Shown here in pieces: positions 11,705 to 23,984 of a stretch of DNA of 64,000 bases. This DNA comes from Homalodisca vitripennis (taxonomy: Eukaryota > Arthropoda > Insecta > Hemiptera > Cicadellidae), in the NCBI RefSeq assembly GCF_021130785.1, contig NC_060208.1, positions 170,060,501 to 170,124,500 on the forward strand, read 5' to 3'. Under the pieces are notes generated by a model that did not search any database, was not told the DNA's origin, and worked only from the letters and a program-made list of their open reading frames with translations. The first letter of the stretch is position 1. Each line of letters opens with the position of its first letter. The translations under genes and the position numbers were made by a program.

Positions 11705-12495
11705 TTCGAGAAATTAAATCATAGAATGATATTTCCCATACTGTTCAATAAACACGATAAGCAGACCAATTTAGTACCAGGAACTAAATCGATGAATCAA
11801 ATTTCTTGTGACAGTTCAATAAACGCCAGAAGCAGATGCATCTCAGTTGTTCCAAGAGTGAAATCTTGGAATGAAATTTCTCGTACAGGTTAGGTCACAA
11901 CACAAGTATTTCCTGTACCAGGAACTAAATCGATGGATCAAATTTCTTGTGACCGTTCAATAAACGCCAGAAGCAGATAAATTTCTGTTGTTCCAAGAGC
12001 GAAATCTTGGAATGAAATTTCTCGTACAAGTTTAGTGCACACCACAAGACATATTTGCTGTTCCAGGAACAAAATCAATGAATTAAATTTCTTGTGACAG
12101 TTCAATAAACGCCAGAAGCAGATAAATCTCAGTTGTTCCAAGAGCGAAATCTTGGAATGAAATTTCTCGTACAAGTTTAGTGCACACAACAAAAAGACAA
12201 GCATTTGCGTAAAAGGGAATGAAATGAAGGAATAAAATTTCTTGTGTTATTTCAATAAACACCAGATGGAGACAAATTCTTGCTATCTTGAATTAAAATC
12301 CTCCTTACAAACTTACACCAAACTTACTCCAAAACATACACATCTTCGAGACTCACATCAGTCCCAGGATAAAATCTTGAAAATGTATTTTTACGCAAGA
12401 TCAAAAACAATGGAAAAAATCACTGTTGTTCCAGACGAGTACTATTGTAAAATAAAATTTGTTAAAGAGGTTCAATAAACATTGGAAGAAATCTA
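11705..12495. repeat. Degenerate 72/144-bp minisatellite, copy 1
   Basis: Two alternating related half-units of about 72 bp, one with GTTCAATAAACGCCAGAAGC and one with AAATCTTGGAATGAAATTTC, form a dimeric repeat of about 140-145 bp. Minus-strand open frames across it are products of the repetition: their ends shift with 3-base and 5-base indels between the four copies, so I do not call them genes. Confidence 0.85.
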
Positions 12496-13339
12496 AATTT
12501 TGATTCCAAAACTAATAAAGGACTCAACAAGTATTTCAAGTTGAACATACATAACTAAGAAAGAATAATTGAACACTGCGAGAATATTTGTACAGCTGGA
12601 TAGTTCAAAAATTAATTGTTCATTGGTTATTTTTCCAGTTTTCTCATGTATTCTATCAATAAAAAATGTTATAAAATTAATATCCTTTTTATTAAACAAT
12701 TCAATATGTTTACAATGATTTACAGATTTTCTTCTCCACAATAAACAAATATAATATGACTTCCGCAAATGTGTGCCATATATTTTATATAAAGATATTT
12801 ACCTGAACTTAGATATAATGAAACATTTTAATCACATTAGGCCTACTTCATAAATAAAAAAACAGTTAAAATCAAATCAGTTTATAAATAAGTATCTACG
12901 ACATATAAAAGCAATTTGCAAAACAATAGTGAGTTGGCTAACCATCATTTGTATTGATATTCCAAAATCATTTTGTTTTCGGAAATAAATTTTTTAAGAG
13001 AAATATAATTTAATATTACAACTTAGATTTGTGTACTTATATAGACTGTACTAACATTTACAATTCTAGATATAAGGACCTGCCTTGGTGAAATCAAAAA
13101 GATACTAGGTATAGCAACTACAAAGCACTAAAAGTATGCAGGAACTGCAGATCGTTATTAGGTTGCGGGGAAAGAGCAGTGTTAAATTTGGCTGGTCAAC
13201 TTCTTGAGTCTATTTTATGATGAATTTCTACTTCGCTTTGCTTAAAACATTTTTATATTTTACACTTGTGCATATTTTTTATTATGACTAACTGTGGGAA
13301 TTAAATTCAATTTTTCCTATAAATGGATACTTAAAGTTT
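12496..13339. other. Unit interior, no gene recognised
   Basis: AT-rich sequence nearly identical among copies 1-3. A moderately GC-richer stretch at about 13080-13200 does not match an snRNA or tRNA that I recognise. Confidence 0.4.
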
Positions 13340-14752
13340 CTTCAGAGTAATGTTTGAGGAAACATTTTCATTTAGACAAGTTAAATTTATTACATTAGAA
13401 CCTTTAATTTGGAACTTTGGTATTATTTAGAGGCCATTATTATTGCATTTTGATTATTTTTGAAAAAGCCTTTTCTTACCGGTGACTTAAAATGAACTAC
13501 ATTATTACAAAGAACAGACTGTATTTGACTTACACAGTACCAAATAAACAATACATGTTATAAACAACATTTAACGTTGATTTTGAATAAAAGAAAGAAT
13601 ACCGGTATTTAAAATAATTATAGTCTAAATATTTACTATCAAAAGGGTAAGTAGTTGTTAGTAAAATTAGTAATTATGGTTAAAATCATAATAATTTATT
13701 CTAATAAAAATAAAATTTTCCAAATAGAACATTTCTGCTAGGTACTGTTGAAATACGTAATTATTATTAATGAAAAATTTAAATGAAGTAATGACCCGTA
13801 AAATTCAAATACTATAGTCCATACCAGTTATAATATGTGTAGAACCAGTGTATACATATACGAGTGTAGATACCTGCGAGAAGACCTTTCTGTCCCTACC
13901 TACTGGTTATTATTAGGCTATATAAATAGGTAAATACATACGAACATATTATAAATAAAAAAATTAACTAGTGTTCGTGATCTGAACTTCACTTTAGTAT
14001 TATCTCAAGCGATGCTTTCTTGACAGAAGTGATTTTTTTATTGAATTTGACTTTTACTTGAGACCAACTATTGATTTAGAATCAAATGAATTTCATCTGA
14101 CGTCGGGAAATTTGGACGATCTGGGAAGTGATCTGAGGTCGGGAAAGTACCAAGCGGAATTACACGTGGCTATTAGTGCGGGCTTCCGTGGTCCCCACAC
14201 TTGAAGAAATAAAAACATCACTGGAGATACCCAAATTCAAGCTTAGATCACATGAGGTGAGCGCTCGTAAAGGTAACCTTTAACTTTAGTACTGATAGTA
14301 CCTTATTTATGATAACCTAATCTAAACCAATTGTGTGTCTGATGAGACAATGAGAATACATCTTCACCTAGATTGCACTAAATTTTGTAATATATGTATG
14401 TGCCTCTGATGTCGAAACGATGCAAAGAGTTCGTTTTGAGCTCCTTCGTTCTTCGTCGCCGACTATTTTTGGATTCCTTCAGACGAACATGACTCCAGAT
14501 TACAGGAGTCAAGTCTGCGACAGCATCAGGAGGAAGGTAAAATCAACTTTCGAATTGAATCAACCCTTGCCACCATAGCTGCGTGATGTGTAGTCTAAGT
14601 AGATAGGAACACATTTGTCCTATCCTACAGAAGCAGGCCCCCTTCTCGCCGACATCGCTTCCTTTTGAGAGGCAGAAAACAAGAACCGATCACCATAATA
14701 AAGTTTAATTTCCACAGTGTCAAATATAATTTGGTATTAGTCTCCTAATAAT
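13340..14752. repeat. 1.41-kb segment of copies 1-3 that is absent from copy 4
   Basis: In copy 4, TTAAAGTTT (ending 41141) is followed by a 10-base filler and then GTACTGTTTTAGG. In copy 1 the same flanks are 1413 bases apart. The segment contains the possible spliced gene at 14137-14708. The 10-base filler suggests an end-joined deletion, but an insertion shared by copies 1-3 is not excluded. Confidence 0.85.
14137..14708 (+). CDS. Possible three-exon gene 3' end (unknown protein), copy 1
   Basis: No family is recognised. Three open segments join without frame loss through two short introns with standard borders. Segment 1 (14137-14256) ends CATGAG before GTGAGC. Intron 1 is 14257-14371, ending CTTCACCTAG. 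Segment 2 (14372-14536, 55 codons, starting IALNFVIYVCASDVETMQRV) ends AGGAAG before GTAAAA. Intron 2 is 14537-14630, ending in the pyrimidine-rich CCTATCCTACAG. Segment 3 (14631-14708, 26 codons) ends in TAA, and AATAAA overlaps the stop. All exon edges are phase 0. There is no start Met in segment 1, so the 5' end would lie upstream. A second frame at about 13998-14212 overlaps segment 1 and is also open, so the upstream structure is unsettled. A chance run of splice-like sites is possible. Confidence 0.3.
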
Positions 14753-15356
14753 GTACTGTTTTAGGTTCCCAGTAAAAAAGCTCTTCCAAAAATAGCAATA
14801 AAATACTGTAATTTATTTTGCTCGCCGACAAGAAAACTCGTCCAAAAATAGCCTCAGGATCGTACCAAAGTACCAAAAATTTTCCTAAAAAGGTCAATAC
14901 ACGTTTAAACAATGCACTGGCATGTTGAGTATGCTTTATTTAAACAAACCGTTATATATAATATTAAAATTTAGTTTTTTAAAGTTCATAATATAATGTA
15001 ATTTGTAAGGTTGATTTATTATTGTATTTACTAAATTCTATAGTATTTTCACAGTTTATTTATTTAGAAAACATTTTTTAAATAAAGATTTATACACTAT
15101 GCAATTTATACACAAGCATTCCAAATTAATTTAAATTGTACACAATACTTACCACAAAATACACGAAAGGTTATTATTTATACGTAATAAAAACAATAAA
15201 CAAAGTCTGACTCTTCTATTGTCTTACATTATTTATCTCACACAAACATATGATATTAAAAAAGAAGTTAACTTGAAATTGTGTGCATAGAAACCACCAA
15301 CATAAATCAATATTAACTATTCTATATTTATATATTTTTGTTCTTTTATTTATTTT

Positions 15357-15424
15357 ATTTTCTTGCACTTTGAGATATTGCACTTAGTCCATTTTCTTGC
15401 ACTTTGAGATATTGCACTTAGTCC
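15357..15424. repeat. Two direct copies of a 34-bp sequence
   Basis: ATTTTCTTGCACTTTGAGAT and the following 14 bases are repeated without a gap (15357-15390 and 15391-15424). The same doublet is in every unit, just left of the repeat family at about 15430. Confidence 0.95.
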
Positions 15425-15429
15425 TAAAA

Positions 15430-15835
15430 GCACAATCGCGCTGTTTCCGGAGTGACAGGGTATTCTGGATGGGTAATTTTGCGGGTAGGGGCCGCCTCCT
15501 ATCAAGATCCAAGAGGAAGGATTTTTGGCAGTCATGTCTCCTTGGAAGAAGGGGAAGCCAGCTCTGTACAAGACTCCAGCCAAAGCATGCAGGGAGTCTA
15601 GGCTAGCAGTTGCCCTTAATATTTAAGGTGTCCCACCAACTCCGAAGGCCATCTTCCGCAGTAGACTAGACGACCTATCGATCTACCCTTGGTCCCCAAT
15701 ATCTCGACATTTGCGGTTAGTGACGTGCCGCTCCTGGACATCCATAAGATTACCCAGTTGTTACACATCCATTTTAGCTGGGCCCATTATAGGTTCAAAT
15801 GAAAGATATAAACCAGCCATATGAGAAGTATGTAT
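15430..15835. repeat. Interspersed repeat family R1, copy 1
   Basis: GC-richer block, including TCCTTGGAAGAAGGGGAAGC and GCGGTTAGTGACGTGCCGCT, with a diverged relative at about 57050-57340 plus 58490-58640. Both strands are open for about 70 codons here, but the frames are not kept in the diverged relative, so this looks like part of a transposable element (perhaps a 3' end) and not a gene. Confidence 0.7.
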
Positions 15836-16248
15836 TTTGTGGTAAGTATTGTGTATAAGTTCAATTAATTTGGAATGAACAATGGAGCTATTGTCTGGCC
15901 TATGTAGTCTTTTTGCCCATAATATTTACAAGATAATTATTAAATGACATTGCTAGATTAACAATTAATTTTAATAACTATCGGATTTTTTTGATCTACT
16001 ACAAATTTTTAAAAGGTTTGTTTAAATTGTGGGTTAGTTCATCAGAGGATAGTTTAGGTCTTAAGAAAAAAAATCTCAAATGATTTTTCAAAAATTATTC
16101 TATGGGGATTACTAAATTAATTTCTTGTTAATTCGCACACGTGTAAAAATGTGCAGGACGGATATTCCCACTTAACCTTACGTTTTTGCTCAATATTTCC
16201 AATGAACATCAAGATTTTCTCAACATACTTTTATCGAATCTATAAGAA

Positions 16249-16341
16249 ATTGATAAAAGACAAGGTAAGCAAGTTTTGTGGTTTATCCCTCAGAGTTAAT
16301 GATCGGTACGAGTGGTCATTAATCAGCCTATTGAAGCTAAG
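16249..16341. repeat. 93-bp segment, upstream site, copy 2
   Basis: Extra occurrence of the segment at 7292-7384, inserted between CGAATCTATAAGAA and GTATTTGTAAG. Copy 1 lacks it here. In copies 3 and 4 it lies at 25531-25623 and 34781-34873. Confidence 0.9.
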
Positions 16342-17545
16342 GTATTTGTAAGAATATTAAATATTGACAATATTCACCTTTTCCATTGTTTAAGCATAAA
16401 GCCTTATATAGTGTTTAACAGCAAATTTCTAGCTCACTGCTAAGTACTTACTCACTCACTGCAACTCACGCTAACACATTACAGTGAGGCGCACATGAAG
16501 CAACTATCGACGAAGCAGTTAAGCTCATGAAGCGGTCGAACAATGTAATGTGCATAAATTCTGCTATCTCGTACATAAAACTTTTCCATCACGAACTTTG
16601 TAGTCAGCAAAATTACTTTATTTGTCTACAGAGATCTCTTGTCTGTCTGTTTCATTATGGGCCATGATATAGAGCTTTAGTATATTATTAAACAGTTGCC
16701 GAACGTAATATATGTTTTTCAGGTAGCAGAGTTGAAAGCGGTCAGTTGTTTACTAGTTTTATCGAAATTCACTTAATTTTTTACCCTGCTAAACTTACTC
16801 GGTGTGAAAAGCGCGTCATGGTGACAGTCTGAGTTTGGAGTCTGTGTCCATTGGAATCCTACGCTTATTCCCCTCTTTTTCAGTGGCGCCTTGATTGTGC
16901 TGAACTTTACTGAGTATGTAAAAAGCTTCATAATATTATTGATTTGTATATTCTGTCTCATCTTTGAATATTTAAAGATGCTCCAGTATTTGACGTAAAT
17001 TTTTTCAAAGTTTTGTAGTTTGCCCTTTTATAAAATCTGCTCTAAATCGCGTGTTTGTCGTAGCTTTTTGGTTATATTTTGTTTTGTCCGAAGGTACTTT
17101 CAAAAAATTAGTTTTACTTCTTTATTTTTAAATTATATTGGAAAATACAGTATTTTTATGTAAAATCCTAATTTTTTATGTTATTGGTCCGCCACTTCGA
17201 AACTCTCTTGTGAATATTGTTGAAAACAAACATACCTTTAACTGTGTCTTTCAAAAAGAGATTTAAAACAATATTAAAAATGTCATTAATGTATATATTG
17301 GAACATTTTCAGATTCGGGCCCGGGACCTCCGGTTTTGGCTCATCTTCTTCCTTAAATTGAATTAAACTGTCTTAAGTATATTTCCTGTATATGATTTAG
17401 AGGGTTTCTATTTTGTTTCTTTACTACAGCTCTAAACGTTCTCCTAATGTATGTTTAGTGCATTACAGCTGACTCACACTATACAATAAAAAGAGCTAAA
17501 AATCATATTTATCTGAAGAAAAGCACTGTATTGAAGCTATAATAA

Positions 17546-17638
17546 ATTGATAAAAGACAAGGTAAGCAAGTTTTGTGGTTTATCCCTCAGAGCTAATGAT
17601 CGGTACGAGTGGTCAATAATCAGCCTATTGAAGCTAAG
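17546..17638. repeat. 93-bp segment, downstream site, copy 2
   Basis: Orthologous to 7292-7384 but with two shared changes (AGAGCTAATG, GTCAATAATC) also found at 26828-26920 and 36080-36172. The upstream-site copies keep the copy-1 state. Confidence 0.9.
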
Positions 17639-18875
17639 ACAAAATAGATATCATTACCGACAGGCAGAGTAACTAAAACTCTCCATTATCAGTGAAACGA
17701 TCTGGTGGCTAAATAAAATGATTAACTCATTTTATATCAACTTCTTAACTTTCAAGGCAAACTAACGGTGTGTACATGATGATAATATAGTAATAATTGT
17801 ATAAATAAAACTGTCCATACATCAAGCTTTGTAACCCAGCGATAATCTGCTGTGGCTTTAGAAAATGAACAATGAAAGAAGTGCTGATTAAATAATTATA
17901 GAAAAATCCGGCCCGAGTTGTAAGGTACAGTAACTTAAAACTTCTTCTAAACATTAAATTAGTGCTACTACTCGTGAAGAACATGTTTCTAGAGAGTAAA
18001 CATGCGATTATCTCCGTGAAGAAAAATCTTCTATTTATGTTTGAAGTTAAATTTAGTTTGACTTACCAGTTTAGATTTAGTTTGATTTTTAGCTTTATTT
18101 TAGTAGTATCCACTAAGTTGCACCACTAAGAGAAGCATCTGTGTTTAAATCAGGCACAATGTGATTCTATGTCCAGGTAAGGTGATTTTGTAACCTAGTC
18201 TTCAGGAATATTATTCATGTACCATTTGAGACATTTTCACTTCATAATGGAGCTCTTTAAATCCCACCTTCCTGCTCGAAATCATGATTGAGAAATAAAA
18301 CATATATTGAACATTTCAAAATAAACTGTATCTCGAAACTTGATTTCGAGGCTATGGGTATCAAAGTTGGTAAAAAGTCAGATAGTAAGTTTGTTATAGT
18401 AGGGTTACACAGATCAGCCCAAAGGTCTTCCTTATATCTGTCCAATTATTTTTTTTTTTTTTTTTTCATTGTGTTCTGTCAGGTCTCTTGATACAACATT
18501 GTATTGTTTTATTGAATTTTCTGGATTTTGGTATAGTAAAAAAAAGTAATCAGGTGAAACTAGTTCAAATATGGAATGCACCATACTTACACTTCAATTG
18601 AGTTGAGTTCATGCTACATCTGGCCCCAAAATCTGTAAAATAAAAACTGACTTATAATATTTTTAAATTACTCATTCAAAAATATTAGTACTAATAACAT
18701 GTATCTAACATAGCTATTTAAATTTTGAATACATCAAATTTGCAATAAATACTAATGTACAAAACTATTTGGAACCTCAAACAAAAGGTCTTATTATAAA
18801 CACACTGAAATTATTCGTATTTTTAGGTTCTACTATTAACTTATATACAGGTTAGAAGATTTTTATATATTGACT

Positions 18876-20240
18876 ACCTTTTACCCGCGGCTTCGCACGC
18901 AATCTTTAGAACCGATGTCTTTATATTACTTAGTAAAAGCAATTATGATGTAATATGGGAGTTAAAACGTAAGTAGGCATACATCAGGTAGATATTATTT
19001 AAGTTCATGGTAAATAGTATCAGAGTTTAACTAAATTATTATATCATGTTTGGCACGTGTAGGAGCATTTCTGGTTCTAATTATTATATACATAACGTCA
19101 CAGCTGAATCTGTGAATCCTTGTCATCCTGATGAAGAAAACACAAATTCGGATCACACAGGTCTCGGCGTGGATAAAGCGTATATTTCCAGTCCCTATAT
19201 ATTTCAGGTCTAAGATATTTCCAGTACCATAGTAGAGTTTGCCTTGTTGTTCTGACGAAGAAAAAATATATGTAGTTACTTAGGACCGAGATGCATATTT
19301 CGGTTAAAAAGTGCCTACTTAAGACCGTTTAAATTCACTTACCTACTATGTCACAGTTTAGCTTGCTATATTGCCTCGATCAAAATACTATATACGTTCG
19401 ATTCTAGATTCGATTCAACTAGATAGTTCTCGGAAATCTATTTTGGTCAAGATCGTGTTGACATAGTTGAGTTTGCCTTGTCCTGATGAATAAAAATACT
19501 CACATAAGTAGGATTGGAAAGCCTATTACGACCTAGGGGAAGTCCTACCTACTTACTATGTATTTTCGGTATAAGAGGGAAATCCTTATTAAGCTTTTGC
19601 AACATTCCAAAATAATCGTTATTAAAGTTTTGCGTTACACTTGTTGTTTTTTTGGGCTGTAGCCAGGGAATGAATGAATCGTTGAGGCATGTTAGTATTC
19701 ATTTCTCTGTTTTTCCATAAGTTATTGTTAAAATGTAATATCATAATGTCAAAGAAGCCCACCAATTTAAAGTAACTTGTGTGAAAACATTCATAACTTT
19801 GTTCATTAAGGTTAATTTTATAACAGTATTTAATACATTAGATAATTTTTAATTCGTCACTGGCGCAATCTGGAGTAAAATTTATATATTAATGTTTTAT
19901 TTACTATCTGCATTACACTACCGATCAAGCACTACTTACTTATTATTGATAAAATTTAAATGTAAACAGATTTTCTGAAAGTTTGTCTCGAAACTATAGC
20001 TGTCAACAGCTGTTTAGTACCAGTTTAATTTGAATTATGAAACGTAGAAACTACATTTTTTTTTAATTCAAAAATATTCCAGGTAACTTTTCTTAACTTT
20101 GTCTTCATAAAAACCTTCCTTGGATTTCAATGGACATTTTACAAAAATAATTGGTCCAGCCGTTATCGAGATCAGCGCTTACCAACACATTTCGCCATTC
20201 ATTTTTATTTATAAGATAAGAATATTAATAGTAATCTTAT
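18876..20240 (-). mobile_element. Dispersed repeat with CCGCGG end, copy 2
   Basis: Orthologue of the element at 8597-9890, with an extra stretch CTATATACGTTCGATTCTAG near 19390 that is shared with copies 3 and 4. Confidence 0.55.
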
Positions 20241-20270
20241 TATATATATATTATATAAAGCTGTGTTTTT

Positions 20271-20272
<2 letters not shown>

Positions 20273-20302
<30 letters not shown>
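20273..20302. repeat. (AT)n microsatellite, copy 2
   Basis: Orthologue of 11069-11119, shorter. Confidence 0.95.
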
Positions 20303-20305
<3 letters not shown>

Positions 20306-20814
20306 CTGTAGAAGAAGAAACAGGAACTTGAGTCCAAAAATTAGTCTACTCCATGCAATTAAAATTAAAACTAGGATGAAATCAGTGATATTATATTTAA
20401 ATGTAATAATTAAAACATTTCATTATTAAAATTTTATTGAAAATTCAATAACTATACAATTTGTTTCCGTGGTAATACAGTACGAAAAATCATTCTAAAT
20501 TCAAAATTGAAAGAAGCAACATTTCCATGTCCATCCGTACTAATATTGGAAAATTTTGAACCTATTAAAAGTGGAGTAAAGAAAAGTTGAAGCCATACAC
20601 CATAGTAAATTCTTCTATTTTTCAATCAACTTAATTTACAGGATCAACACATATACCCAGAACATAAATGAAGTATACATAGTTCAAGAAGCTGCACACA
20701 ACGGAGTAAATTCCAAGTTCCAATAGCAATACTGTAAATCAGATGAAGACACCTTTTGAGATGGCAGGCTTAAATTCCTCAAGGTTAGTTAACACAGAAA
20801 TATAATTTTTTCTT

Positions 20815-21770
20815 CGAGAAATTAAATCATAGAATGATATTTCCCATACTGTTCAATAAACACGATAAGCAGACTAATTTCTGCTGTTCCAGGAACAAAA
20901 TCAATGCATTAAATTTCTTGTGCTGAACTATACGTCAGAAGCAAATAAATTTCTGTTGTTTCAAGATAGAAATCTTGGAATGAAATTTCTCGTACAAGTT
21001 AGGTCACACCACAACAACATAAGTATTTCCTGTACCAGGAACTAAATCGATGAATCAAATTTCTTGTGACAGTTCAATAAACGCCAGAAGCAGATACATC
21101 TCAGTTGTTCCAAGAGTGAAATCTTGGAATGAAATTTCTCGTACAGGTTAGGTCACACCACAACAACACAAGTATTTGCTGTACCAGGAACTAAATCGAT
21201 GGACCAAATTTCTTGTGACCGTTCAATAAACGGCAGAAGAAGCAGATAAATTTCTGTTGTTCCAAGAGCGAAATCTTGGAATGAAATTTCTCGTACAAGT
21301 TTAGTGCAAACCACAAGACATATTTGCTGTTCCAGGAACAAAATCAGTGAATTAAATTTCTTGTGCCAGTTCAATAAACGCCAGAAGCAGATAAATCTCA
21401 GTTGTTCCAAGAGCCAAATCTCGGAATGAAATTTCTCGTACAATTTTAGTGCACACCACAAAAAGACAAGCATTTGCATAACCAGGAATGAAATGAAGGA
21501 ATCTAATGTCTTGTGTTATTTCAATAAACACCAGATGGAGACAAATTCTTGCTATCTTGAATTAAAATCCTCCTTACAAACTTACACCAAACTTACTCCA
21601 AAACATACACATCTTCGACACTGACATCAGTCCCAGGATAAAATCTTGAAAATTTATTTTTACGCAAGATCAAAAACAATGGAAAAAATCACTGTTGTTC
21701 CAGACGAGTACTATTGTAAAATAAAATTTGTTTAAGAGGTTCAATGAACATTGGAATAAATCTAAATTTG
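20815..21770. repeat. Degenerate 72/144-bp minisatellite, copy 2
   Basis: As at 11705-12495, but longer by about one dimer unit. Confidence 0.85.
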
Positions 21771-23409
21771 GATTCCAAAACTAATAAAGGACTCCACAAG
21801 TATTTCAAGTTGAACATAAATAACTAAGAAAGAATAATTGAACACTGCGAGAATATTTTTACAGCTGGATAGTTCAAAATTAATTGTTTATTGGTTAGTT
21901 TTCCAGTTTTTTTCATGTATTCTATCAATAAAAATGTTATAAAATTAATATCCTTTTTATTAACAATTCAATATGTTTACAATGATTTACAGATTTTCTT
22001 CTCCACAATAACAAATATAATATGACTTCCGCAAATGTGTGCCATATATTTTATATAAAGATATTTACCTGAACTTAGATATAATGAAACATTTTAATCA
22101 CATTAGGCCTACTTCATAAATAAAAAAACAGTTAAAATCAAATCAGTTTATAAATAAGTATCTACGACATATAAAGCAATTTGCAAAACAATAGTGAGTT
22201 GGCTAACCATCATTTGTATTGATATTCCAAAATCATTTTGTTTTCGGAAATAAATTTTTTAAGAGAAATATAATTTAAATATTACAACTTAGATTTGTGT
22301 ACTTATATAGACTGTACTAACATTTACAATTCTAGATATAAGGACCTGCCTTGGTGAAATCAAAAAGATACTAGGTATAGCAACTACAAAGCACTAAAAG
22401 TATGCAGGAACTGCAGATCGTTATTAGGTTGCGGGGAAGAGCAGTGTTAAATTTGGCTGGTCAACTTCTTGAGTCTATTTTATGATGAATTTCTACTTCG
22501 CTTTGCTTAAAACATTTTTATATTTTTACACTTGTGCATATTTTTTATTATGACTAACTGTGGGAATTAAATTCAATTTTTCCTATAAATGGATACTTAA
22601 AGTTTTCTTCAGAGTAATGTTTGAGGAAAAACATTTTCATTTAGACAAGTTAAATTTATTACATTAGAACCTTTAATTTGGAACTTTGGTATTATTTAGA
22701 GGCCATTATTATTGCATTTTGATTATTTTTGAAAAAGCCTTTTCTTACCGGTGACTTAAAATGAACTACATTTATTACAAAGAACAGACTGTAATTTGAC
22801 TTACACAGTACCAAATAAACAATACATGTTATAAACAACATTTAACGTTGATTTTGAATAAAAGAAAGAATACCGGTATTTAAAATAATTATAGTCTAAA
22901 TATTTACTATCAAAAGGGTAAGTAGTTGTTAGTAAAATTAGTAATTATGGTTTAAAATCATAATAATTTATTCTAATAAAAATAAAATTTTCCAAATAGA
23001 ACATTTCTGCTAGGTACTGTTGAAATACGTAATTATTATTAATGAAAAATTTAAATGAAGTAATGACCCGTAAAATTCAAATACTATAGTCCATACCAGT
23101 TATAATATGTGTAGAACCAGTGTATACATATACGAGTGTAGATACCTGCGAGAAGACCTTTCTGTCCCTACCTACTGGTTATTATTAGGCTATATAAATA
23201 GGTAAATACATACGAACATATTATAAATAAAAAAATTAACTAGTGTTCGTGATCTGAACTTCACTTTAGTATTATCTCAAGCGATGCTTTCTTGACAGAA
23301 GTGATTTTTTTATTGAATTTGACTTTTACTTGAGACCAACTATTGATTTAGAATCAAATGAATTTCATCTGACGTCGGGAAATTTGGACGATCTGGGAAG
23401 TGAATCTGA

Positions 23410-23984
23410 GGTCGGGAAAGTACCAAGCGGAATTACACGTGGCTATTAGTGCGGGCTTCCGTGGTCCCCACACTTGAAGAAATAAAAACATCACTGGAGA
23501 TACCCAAATTCAAGCTTAGATCACATGAGGGTGAGCGCTCGTAAAGGTAACCTTTAACTTTAGTACTGATAGTACCTTATTTATGATAACCTAATCTAAA
23601 CCAATTGTGTGTCTGATGAGACAATGAGAATACATCTTCACCTAGATTGCACTAAATTTTGTAATATATGTATGTGCCTCTGATGTCGAAACGATGCAAA
23701 GAGTTCGTTTTGAGCTCCTTCGTTCTTCGTCGCCGACTATTTTTGGATTCCTTCAGACGAACATGACTCCAGATTACAGGAGTCAAGTCTGCGACAGCAT
23801 CAGGAGGAAGGTAAAATCAACTTTCGAATTGAATCAAACCCTTGCCACCATAGCTGCGTGATGTGTAGTTCTAAGTAGATAGGAACACATTTGTCCTATC
23901 CTACAGAAGCAGGCCCCCTTCTCGCCGACATCGCTTCCTTTTGAGAGGCAGAAAACAAGAACCGATCACCATAATAAAGTTTAA
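23410..23984 (+). CDS. Possible three-exon gene 3' end, copy 2
   Basis: Orthologue of 14137-14708. Segment 2 is 23646-23810 and segment 3 is 23907-23984, both open. One extra G at the first donor (CATGAGG-GTGAGC) and extra bases in the second intron are the only changes seen. Same doubts as for copy 1. Confidence 0.25.

Larger units (their letters stand above)
5652..15873. repeat. Tandem segmental duplication, copy 1 (10.2 kb)
   Basis: First of four head-to-tail copies. It starts at the AATG before ACAATGGAGCC, and the next copy starts at 15874. The left half (about 5.65-9.9 kb) is the most diverged of the four copies, with frequent substitutions and indels. The right half (about 11.1-15.87 kb) is almost identical to copies 2 and 3. 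It alone carries the block of about 1.1 kb at about 9900-11040 with the SINE array, and an (AT)n expansion at 11491-11551 where the other copies have only a few bases. It lacks the extra 93-bp segment that copies 2-4 have near their left end. Confidence 0.95.

Noticed and set aside
13080..13200. GC-richer patch considered as an snRNA
   Set aside because: It does not match the conserved parts of U1, U2, U4, U5 or U6 that I know, and no Sm site with flanking hairpins was found.
15350..15606. Overlapping open frames of about 70 codons on both strands, repeated in all four units
   Set aside because: They lie in the interspersed repeat R1, which has a diverged relative at 57-58.6 kb where the frames are not kept. 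The sequence is conserved as a repeat, not as a protein.
18257..18491. Overlapping open frames on both strands conserved in the four units (also near 8009, 27541 and 36789)
   Set aside because: Conserved only because the units are near-identical copies. The plus frame ends in a poly-T tract and neither peptide has a recognised motif.
21153..21479. Minus-strand open frame of about 108 codons, also in copies 3 and 4
   Set aside because: It is read from the 72/144-bp minisatellite. Indels of 3 and 5 bases between copies change its frame and end, and the peptide is itself repetitive.
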